From the NCBI RefSeq assembly GCF_000801105.2, contig NC_079519.1:14072668-14136667 (forward strand): a stretch of DNA of 64,000 nt. The letters run 5' to 3'. Made by a program: the position numbers and the translations under genes. The DNA comes from Raphanus sativus. Lineage: Eukaryota; Streptophyta; Magnoliopsida; Brassicales; Brassicaceae. Shown piece after piece: positions 56,340-64,000 of this stretch. Position 1 is the first letter of the stretch. Every line of letters begins with the position of its first letter. The notes below the pieces were generated by a model that saw only the letters and a program-made list of their open reading frames with translations, was not told the origin of the DNA and searched no databases.

Positions 56340-56640
56340 AGTGATTTCAGACTGAACCTTATGAAAGGCTGCCTACGTACCGTTTTGAGGATCAAGCCGA
56401 ACGTAATTCAATTTACAAAGAGTTGAACAAGAGATCGAACTGCTTTCGCGATGTTCGTCTGCAAGGCATAGAAAACCAAGCATGTTGAGAATAATGCTGA
56501 GATTTTCTAAGAGCCTAAAATCACCTCCTTCTCTTCTCTGCACCAACTCTGCTTATATATACCTGCAAAGTCGGCCATCTTTCCTTATCCATCGTTACTT
56601 GTGTTTATCTTTTCTTAATATGTTTCCTTATCTGCACAAG
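56340..56640 (-). promoter_or_regulatory. LTR-like promoter and leader (minus strand)
   Basis: The minus strand has GTATATATAAGCAGAG (TATA box near 56556), then about 150 bp later CGTTCGGCTTGATCC and GGTACGTAGGCAGCC. This is a phrase combination I associate with the R-U5 part of plant retrotransposon LTRs. I did not find LTR borders, a PBS or a partner LTR. Confidence 0.4.
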
Positions 56641-57019
56641 ATTTGAGTTTATCCTCGAAAATCTTCCATGTATACTCTTTTTCCTTATTCTTCTCCAAGC
56701 CAAGTAAACCCACATTAAGATATGGTTTGATTCTCGATCCAAGTCATAAGTCGACTTTCATCATGTTTTACATCATTTAGGAACCGTTTTACGACTTACA
56801 CATTTTACAACTTTTCTCAGAGAAATCGTTGATTTGTTCGATGTATGGTTTTTATGTTATTGGTCTTACGAAATGATAAAAATCAATTCATTAGTAGAAG
56901 ATACGATGGTGTTTAGTTAACCAGTATTGTCTTGAGGTTTGACTTGAAATTTTATGAGAAAACAATGTGTTTCATGTTTTCCTTGTAAATCTCAACATAA
57001 ATTTTGATTGCGACGTGAC

Positions 57020-57375
57020 AATGACTAAGGAGCAAGGGAGTTGGGCGATGTTGACCAAGGAGAGAAGGATCTGGGAGATGTTGACCAAGGAGAGAGGGAG
57101 TTGGGCGAAATTTACCAAGGAGAGAGGGATTTGGGCAACATTGACCACATACAGAGTGAGAAAGGCGACATTGACATTTAGATAGAGAGAATGGCGACAT
57201 TTACCATCTAGAGAGAGAATGGCGACAATGACCATCTAAAGAGAGAGAATGGAAACATTGACAATCTAGAGAGAGAGATTGGAGATGTTGACAATCTACA
57301 GAGAGAGAATGTCGACATAGACCATGTAGAGAGAGAGAATGGCAACGTAAACCATGTAGAGCGAGAAACTGGCGA
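57020..57375. repeat. ~31-33-bp minisatellite, about 11 units
   Basis: Units of the form GGCGACATTGACCATCTAGAGAGAGAAT drift from GGGCGATGTTGACCAAGGAGAGA at the left to GGCAACGTAAACCATGTAGAG at the right. Confidence 0.9.
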
Positions 57376-57647
57376 CACTGGAGCTGAGAAAAGAGGGTTG
57401 TTTTTATCTCTTCGGGAGGGTTGCTACACCGGATGCATTAGACCGTGGATCATGATTCATGGCCGTTTGTCCTGATCGAATTATGGGAATACCGTTTGGT
57501 TCAGTGCTAAGATGGATTGATCTAGATCCAAAAACTGAACCTTTCCGACTTGCCTAAGTGACTGTGAAAGTCGAGAATGATAAAGGGGAAACTCAGGTTA
57601 GACTTAGAAAAAAATTGAACATAAGTTTATCTGAAGTCTAGTTTCTC

Positions 57648-59069
57648 ATATCACAACCACTGGGTCGCCTATGTCTTTTTGTTGAACAAAGTTTCTCTCT
57701 CCTCTTATCTTCTCGAAGAGGACTCATAGATCTGTTACAGCTCCGGCTACGATGGGCGTGTGAGCGCTACTCCAACGCCGGAGGCGACTTTTCTTCTTCC
57801 CTTTGTCTTCCTTTTTGCTTCTCCATGGCCACTCGCTTCCCTTCCGACATATTTCTGGTTCTGGTGTAGAGGTTCTAACCGGTGGAGGCTCTGCTCGCGA
57901 GGGGCTCAGCACCGGCGACGTCTCAGCTGCGTCTGGAGCCACAGTGAGGTTCGAGAAGAAGTGGTTTCAAGGAGGAGTCGGCTTTTGAGATGGGAGCAGA
58001 TCAGTTTTCAATTCTCAGATCTATCTTTCCTCTTCGCCGTTGGCTTGAAGTAAAGGGCTGAAGCTTGGCTCCTGTGTTGTGGTGGTCTCCGCTGCTAGGG
58101 TCGTGGTTTCAGTTTTCTTCTCGGGTTTAGAGTTTGTGCCCCTTCGGTGTCGGAGAGGTCCGACTCTGTTTCTCGTTAGATAGGTGGTCTCGTGTAGTTT
58201 TGAACACATAGGCGAGTCTTCGGAAGCTTTGTACGTAAGTGGTTTTGGTGCTGGCTCTCCTAAGACTTGTGTGGGTGTGGCTCATTGATGTATCCTCCTT
58301 TACTGGTGGATTTCAAAGGTCGTATATGGCTTTTGGAGGCTTCGGTTTCGCTGCGTCATCTCGGATCTTATGTCAAGGCGCTTTTCCCAGTCCTTCCGGG
58401 TGTTAAGAGGCCTCTTAGTACTCGGCTTGTTCTCCTTATTTCATTGGCTTTTCCTTCTCCGTTGACACCGGTACATGGGTTTCACATCTCGGGATTTGGT
58501 CTTCGGTTCTCGGAGATTACAAATGTGGAGATGGTTCTCGGGAGAGTCATTGACCGCCTCTCGAACCCGTAGAAGTTCGCTTGATCTGATGCGGTGGTGT
58601 TCTGGGACTTTTCCTTGCAGGTTTAGGAGTCGTTTGTGTAGAGTGTGGCGGTTATGCCATCTCGCTTGTTGCTTGGCTCGTGGCGGCTTTGGAGGTTGTA
58701 TAGCTGGTTTTTCGGACTTCTCGGTAAGGGTAACCTTCCTCTATTGTTCGTCTAGCACTTCATGGACAGTAACGATTATAAGCTTTGAGGCGTTCATCAG
58801 TAACCAGCTACACCGTAGACGTCATAGGAACTCCCGACATTCGAAGCGATGAGGAGAACCTCACTTTCCTATTGGTTACCGTCGAAGGTTGAAAACGGAG
58901 ACCGATTTCTAATGATAATAAAAACAACATAGCAGAATGTGCCGGTTTAGTGGGTGGACGAAACTAGAGTTGTAATACTTAGAATTGAGAAATTTTGTTC
59001 AATCGGGCCTGTAATTGAATCTGAATCCCCAGTTACCGGGATGAATAAAATATTTTATTTAAAAAACAA
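57648..59069 (+). mobile_element. Non-LTR (LINE-like or processed) insertion with 11-bp target duplication
   Basis: TCTAGTTTCTC occurs at 57637-57647 and again at 59070-59080. The segment between ends in GAATAAAATATTTTATTTAAAAAACAA, an A-rich tail as left by target-primed reverse transcription. The 5' part (57720-58860) is clearly GC-richer and contains several overlapping open frames, but no endonuclease or reverse transcriptase motif. It may be a LINE 5'-UTR/3'-UTR derivative or a processed copy of an unidentified transcript. Confidence 0.6.
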
Positions 59070-59080
59070 TCTAGTTTCTC

Positions 59081-60288
59081 GGCGTTTAAACTCTAAACTT
59101 TGAATCTTATCGAACTGAACTTAAGAATATAGGATCTTAAATGGACTGATTGACTCGAACTACTTAGTGGTCGAGTAGTAGGAACCTCTATGGACTTAGC
59201 GTCCGGGATGGGGTCTCACAGAAACGTAACAAACACTCAGTATGTGGACATAAATTTTGTCAAGTATTTATTTTTTATTTTTTTTGACAAAATAGTTCTT
59301 TCATGTTTATCGGCAAAGCATTTTGTTGGAGATGTTTCAAGCATTACATCACTGCCATTACGTTTACCTACTTTTCTTAATGGTCACTGCTACTTGTCCT
59401 CTCTTTGTTTCCCTTGTTAAACTATAAGTACATTAAGAGATATTATAGGTTTAGTCATTTTAATCTAGACCCAATCGGTTACACATCATCAATTTAGGAG
59501 TTTTGGTCAATATATCATCAAAGCATCAGCATCAGCATCATCAATGTTGCAATTAGCATTATCATATCAAAAAGTTGTTGGTAAACGCTGGTTCTGAATT
59601 TTTCTTCTACCATACTTTATTCCATGTTGTTGAAGAAAAACAATATCTATCACTGCATAACCGCTGACCACGTATTATGTAAACGTGTTTCTTTAGTCAT
59701 TGGGTTCACTTTTTTTACGTCAAACATTCATTTTATTATTCAACCTTGAGTTGTATGGATAACCAGATCTGAAAAAAGAAACCAACAAGTAGAAGGTCAT
59801 ATGAAAAAATCTCGTTATCCACCTAAAAAGTCTTAAGTTTCAATTTGCCTTTTTAGAATATGACATATTCTGAAATTTTGAAATCTTCTTTTCAATTTTT
59901 TTATCTCTTCTTCGAATTCAGTTGAGAAATTCGGCCATGCTTCTGGATCCCATAGTATAGCTATCAAATGTGCTAACGTGATGCAACATGATTTTTATCG
60001 TCCAGCGTAGCTTTTCCAATTCCTCCTATTATCGTTATTAAGTCCTGGGTTAATACTATTAGGCCTCTTAATAGGGTTTTATCACATTATTTTTGGACTT
60101 AACTAATATAAAAGTTTGCAACAAAGAAAAGTTGTTACTGAATGAACACATTTACCCTCACATGACATTATCGATTTGATTATTATTAGATAAGTTATAG
60201 GCTCTAATTTTGCAGAGAAGCACTGATCTATTATCTCAAAATTGAACCGCGATGTGTTATCCTAAAGTCAGACACTTAATTGTTAGGG
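59081..60288. other. No gene recognised
   Basis: AT-rich. A short CATCAGCATCAGCATCATCA stretch occurs at 59523. Confidence 0.45.
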
Positions 60289-60297
60289 GTTTCTTAT
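60289..60297. repeat. Target-site duplication, left (GTTTCTTAT)
   Basis: Identical to 61160-61168. Confidence 0.88.
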
Positions 60298-61159
60298 GGA
60301 CAAGACTTGGGTTCACCCCCTATGGTGAACCTTTAAATTCACTACTTCTCTAATAATCAATTAAAGTGTCAACTAGATTAATGATAAAATAACTTAAAAA
60401 ATAAATAATATCATATTTAATAATGCTAATGTCACTATTTAATCTTTAAACTCAAACTCTATACCCTAAATCCAAATTCTAAACCCTAAATTTTAACTTA
60501 TAAACCCAAACTCTATACCCTAAACCCAAATCTTAAACCCTAAACCCAAACCATAAATCATAAACCAAAAAATCTAAACTTTAAACCCAAAACTAGACCC
60601 TAAACCCAAATCTTATACTCTAAACCCAAACCATAAACTCTAAACCCAAACCGTATACCCTAAACCCAAATCCTAAACCGTAACCTAAACCATGAACTCT
60701 AAATCCAAACTTTAATTCTTAACCTTAAATTTCAAAAGAACAACATCAATATTAATCTAAATATTTAGGGTATAAGGTTTGGGTTTTGTATTTACGTTTT
60801 GGGTTTAGAGTCTAGGATTTGGGTTTAGGGTATAGGTTTGGGTTTAGAGTTCAGGTTTTTGGGTTTATGATTTATGGTTTGGGTTTAGGGTTTAAGATTT
60901 GAGTTTAGGGTATAGAGTTTGGGTTTATAATTTAGAATTTAGGATTTAGAATTTGGATTTAGGGTATAGAGTTTGAGTTTATTGATTAGATAGTAACATT
61001 AACATTATTAAAATTGATACTATTTATTTTTTTAATTATTTTGGTTTTTAAAAAATTATTTAATATTTTTAATCATTAATCTAGTTGGCACTTTGGTTGG
61101 TTATTAAGTAGGTGGTGAATTTAAAGATTCACCATAGGGGGTGAACCCAAGTCTTGTCC
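60298..61159. mobile_element. Foldback MULE-type MITE with telomere-like arms
   Basis: 862 bp. Terminal inverted repeats of about 50 bp start GGACAAGACTTGGGTTCACC on both ends. The 9-bp duplication GTTTCTTAT marks it as Mutator-type. The left half (60430-60720) is an array of AAACCCTAAACCCAAA variants and the right half (60765-60990) is its reverse complement, so nearly the whole element can fold on itself. No coding sequence. Confidence 0.88.
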
Positions 61160-61168
61160 GTTTCTTAT
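61160..61168. repeat. Target-site duplication, right (GTTTCTTAT)
   Basis: Identical to 60289-60297. Confidence 0.88.
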
Positions 61169-61603
61169 ATACAAAATATACATATCTATCGATCTATTTA
61201 TTTCTATTATTATTTGAAAAATAATTTTTTCATTCAAAATCTCACGTTAAAGATAAACTGGTTAAAGTCGTTGTTGCTCTTATATAATCTTTCTATCTAT
61301 GCTATTATTTAAGAAATAATTTATCGTTTGTAAGCTTTCACGTTAAAAGTTAGAATGGTTAAAGTCTAGACTATCCTTAATGAATAATTAGTTTTTTAAT
61401 ATATAATTAACTATAGATTAAAACAAATTTCACAAATTTAATAATTATCATTTTTTAACAAATTTCACAAATTTAATAATTATCATTATCTAAAAATAGT
61501 TTATATTTTGTTATAAAGTCTTCATTAACCTTAATGAATAATTAAATTAGTTAAAATATAATGAACCATAAATTAAAATAAATTTCAGTGAGTTAATAAT
61601 AAT
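61169..61603. other. Non-coding, AT-rich
   Basis: Contains a short direct repeat AAATTTCACAAATTTAATAATTATCATT (61426-61486). No gene. Confidence 0.5.
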
Positions 61604-62057
61604 TGTAGATCCTAAAATCTACACTAAGTATTTGATAATGTTTGTAATGTAAATTGGGAAATGAAAAGGATGTGGGCAACAATATATTTAGAACACACCG
61701 ATGTAATCGGAGATCGGGTGACAAAAATAGACTTTTATTGAATAAGAGATCGATTACAATGCATAAAAATGAGATTCAATACTACAAAAGAAATCGAGTA
61801 AAGAATAGATCTAAAGGCGAAGTACAATGAAATCGATGTGTATAGTGTGCTCTCTCTAGAGTTTTTCACGTCTCCTTCTATTTGATCTCATTTCCCTTTT
61901 ATAGTCGCATCACCCCATCTTCTTCGCAACCTCTCCCGCGATCTTCGGTCTCTCGAAGTCTTCATCTCAGACTCGTATTCTTACCACGGGCATTAATCTA
62001 CGCACCTCATCTTCTCGTCCTGGCCCGCTAAGAAAATGCCCGAAACTGGATCCAACA
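61604..62057 (-). mobile_element. 3' LTR of a minus-strand retrotransposon
   Basis: On the minus strand the LTR begins TGTTGGATCCAG (62057) and ends TAGGATCTACA (61604). It contains a TATA box (CTATAAAAGGG near 61900) and a polyadenylation-like CAATAAAAGTC near 61730. A purine-rich tract lies just outside at 62058-62076. The coding body therefore lies to the right, mostly beyond the window. Confidence 0.6.
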
Positions 62058-62076
62058 TTTGTCCCCAAGTCTTTTT
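62058..62076 (-). other. Polypurine tract
   Basis: The minus strand reads AAAAAAGACTTGGGGACAAA directly before the LTR start. Confidence 0.65.
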
Positions 62077-62274
62077 TCCTTTAAACAAAAAGGGAAAGAG
62101 GCGGTTCGATTAAACTTGATTCGTTCATTGAAAACCGGTTCAACTTTGGTTTGGTTATCGAAACCCTTACAAGCCGTTACTTCGCGCCTCTCTAGGCCCA
62201 TAATGGCTAGATGCGCTTGGTTTTAAGACGAAACCTAGGCAATTATTGCTTTTCTCGGGAGCAGCGATAGAGCC

Positions 62275-62388
62275 GTTAGGGTTAAAAGGGCTTATAAATA
62301 TTTAAATGACTTCTTTTTGTTTCAATTCTGATCTTGCTTCTTTGTTTCCCTCATCATTGTTGTTTCCTTGAAACTAAACCTCGTCGAG
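62275..62388 (+). promoter_or_regulatory. Possible promoter and leader of the antisense ORF
   Basis: GGCTTATAAATATTTAAAT near 62288 is a good TATA box about 100 bp upstream of the ATG at 62389, on the strand opposite to the retrotransposon. Confidence 0.4.
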
Positions 62389-64000
62389 ATGGCCTTGTTC
62401 TTCTCTCCTCTTCCGACGACCACGAGGGATCAACCTGAGAGTCTGTATTCTTTGTGCGGCGTCAATCGCGCCGTCGCTCTTGATCTTGCTTTTGACTTCG
62501 AGGTTCCAGAGAATGTCCGAGAAGGATATTGCGGTGCTTATTTGTCTTTCTTCGAAACTTGCGGTCTCTCCTTCCCGATTCCGGGACAAGTTCTCGAGAT
62601 GCTTGCGGAACTTGGTCTTTCCTTTCTCAGATGTGCCCTAATTTTCTCAGGCATATTCTGGCAATCCTAGTCAAGGCTATAGAGGAAAATCTTTTGTTTG
62701 GTCTTGACGAGTTGCGTCACTTATTTGTGATGAATCACAACAAGCAGGTCCTGGGAATTTCTTAATGTCTCCGCCTCCATGTTGACATGTCATCGGGGGG
62801 ATCTCATATCGAGTTGAGAAGTGTCGAGAACAGTTCTTTGTCTTCAAGGTCGATTCGGCATCCATGGGGGACTTCGATTTTTCCAGGCTCCCCAGGCTTT
62901 GGGCTGAAGATATTGGTGGGTTTTTATTACCCCCCACCTTTTTTATTTCTATCTTTGATCTACACGATTGCTTCGCCATCCTGAATTTGTTCTTTCTTCG
63001 CTCAGTTCATTCAGGAAGTTCGTCGATGTCAGGCCAACTCCGAGGTTTGTTGGCTATTTTGAGGCGAGGGAAAACCGATTGGTCATCGTTCAACAGGAAA
63101 CGGATCCATGCGGCATTGTTACTTCCTTTTGGTTCGGGGATGGTTCCCATGATTGCTGAACCAATCGAATTGATCGGAGATGCTCACTCTCCGAATTACA
63201 GGGTAGAGGATACTTCCCCCGGACTTCCTCCTTGCTCCGATCGTCTTGGACGATGCTTGTCGAGGAAGTCGTCTTTTCAAACCTCTGGGTTGGTCCCAAG
63301 GAGATTGTCCGGGGATCTCATCTGGACTTCGCAAAGATCACTAGTATCGTTGAGTTCTGATTCGCAGAAGAACTCAACCGTTCGTAAATGTAAGTCCTAT
63401 CGATCGTCGAGGGACGTCTCTTCGGGACCATCGCCGCCTCCCTCACAAAGGAACGGTCAAAGAAGCAGGAAATTGTGCAAGACGATAACGATCCGACGTG
63501 CATGACCGGAGTTGATCCCTATGGTTTGGCAAGTGACGCAAGACCGCAAGGTACCAGCTCCTGGTTCTTCGCTTCTCTGGAGGAAAGGGAGGACTATACC
63601 AAAGTCGCCTCCGCGAATGCTAAGGTTCGCTTGTTGAGAACAAATTTTAGCATTTTATCTCGAGCGATCTGTATAAGTCATCTTAAATATATGTTGTATG
63701 TTTTCTAAAGTTATGGATGCGTGTAACGAGCTCGTATTGGCGATGAGGAATCATGCAGGGACTTCGTAACAAGAAATGGAGATTGAGAGCATTGGGTTGG
63801 ATTTCAGGAGGATTTCGGCAGAGCTCGAGATCGCCAGGCTCGAACGTAAGAAGAAAGCTGAGAAGATCATGGCCCTGACAGTCGTTTGGAAGCGGGTTTG
63901 TCGCGAGAGGTCGGCTTTGGGGGCCGAAGTTGTCGCCCAAAAGGCCAGGATGGCAGAGCTCGAAGCTGGAAGGGATCGTGATACCCGGAGGGCCATTCAT
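62389..64000 (+). pseudogene. Antisense PF04195-like (putative gypsy-type transposon) gene, partial
   Basis: ATG at 62389 (MALFFSPLPTTTRDQPESLY). The conserved block SFFETCGLSFPIPGQVLEML is followed, after a one-base shift near 62615, by QMCPNFLRHILAILVKA and FGLDELRHLFVMN. After a second shift near 62755 and a TGA at about 62783 it continues REQFFVFKVD and MGDFDFSRLPRLWAED. A 90-bp intron (62916-63005, GTGGGT...CGCTCAG) joins in phase to VHSGSSSMSGQLRGLLAILRRG. A Ser/Arg-rich linker follows, then coiled-coil sequence toward the edge. Such genes occur as extra ORFs, often antisense, near the 3' LTR of Tat-lineage Gypsy elements; function unknown. It is disabled here. Confidence 0.6.

Noticed and set aside
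57724..58852. Host gene with several exons in the GC-rich segment
   Set aside because: Open frames overlap on both strands without conserved motifs or splice-consistent joins, and the segment is bounded by a retroposition duplication.
60430..60990. Interstitial telomere array
   Set aside because: The CCCTAAA-like repeats are degenerate, inverted about a centre and enclosed by MITE ends with a target duplication, so they are part of a transposon.

Overview
This window looks like transposon-dense plant DNA from the Brassicaceae, most likely a Brassica pericentromeric or heterochromatic region. That is inference from the element types (Helitrons with A/T insertion sites, an Athila-type Gypsy element, a MULE carrying a DUF1985-Ulp1 gene, F-box fragments of the At2g35280/At1g67623 kind). 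I see no intact host gene, no rRNA or tRNA gene and no CRISPR. Almost every coding region belongs to a mobile element and most carry frameshifts or stops.

Layout. 1-~600: 5' end of a minus-strand Copia element (gag start, PBS, LTR). ~1327-2945: decayed LINE. 3026-5260: two Helitron 3' termini and an F-box-like fragment. 5897-15542: the centrepiece, a complete 9.6-kb Mutator-like element (MULE) with a perfect 9-bp target-site duplication (GCTATTTTA) and imperfect terminal inverted repeats. It has two convergent genes, a MURA-type transposase (+) and a multi-exon DUF1985-Ulp1 protease gene (-). Its non-coding DNA, introns included, is filled with palindromes of the form GACGACTTA-N-TAAGTCGTC, and a ~700-bp inverted repeat lies just upstream of the transposase. 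16557-18056: 1.5-kb PIF/Harbinger element with a TTA target duplication, keeping only the 3' ends of its two genes. ~20075-23382: non-coding Copia-like element. 23794-28044: Helitron (-) with three ~530-bp tandem units rich in (CT)n. 28318 and 30242: further Helitron 5' ends in AT-rich repetitive DNA.

34004-~50613: a nest. An outer Helitron (-) holds captured exon-like fragments; inside it sits an inner Helitron (-, 35268-49045), and inside that an Athila-type Gypsy retrotransposon (-, 35501-47789). The Gypsy element has 1.32-kb LTRs about 2% diverged, an ATATA target duplication, gag-protease, broken reverse transcriptase/RNase H, integrase and a third ORF. 51310-57375: unassigned DNA with local repeats and an LTR-like promoter. 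57648-59069: non-LTR insertion with an 11-bp target duplication. 60298-61159: foldback MULE-type MITE with a 9-bp target duplication and telomere-like arms. 61604-64000: 3' LTR of a minus-strand retroelement, followed by a plus-strand (antisense) PF04195-like gene that runs off the window.

The most interesting system is the MULE. A dense, element-specific palindromic motif is kept in non-coding DNA and largely excluded from exons, together with an element-encoded DUF1985-Ulp1 protein. This suggests a self-recognition or anti-silencing arrangement like that of VANDAL/VANC elements, but with a different motif and a protease domain. That function is inference only.
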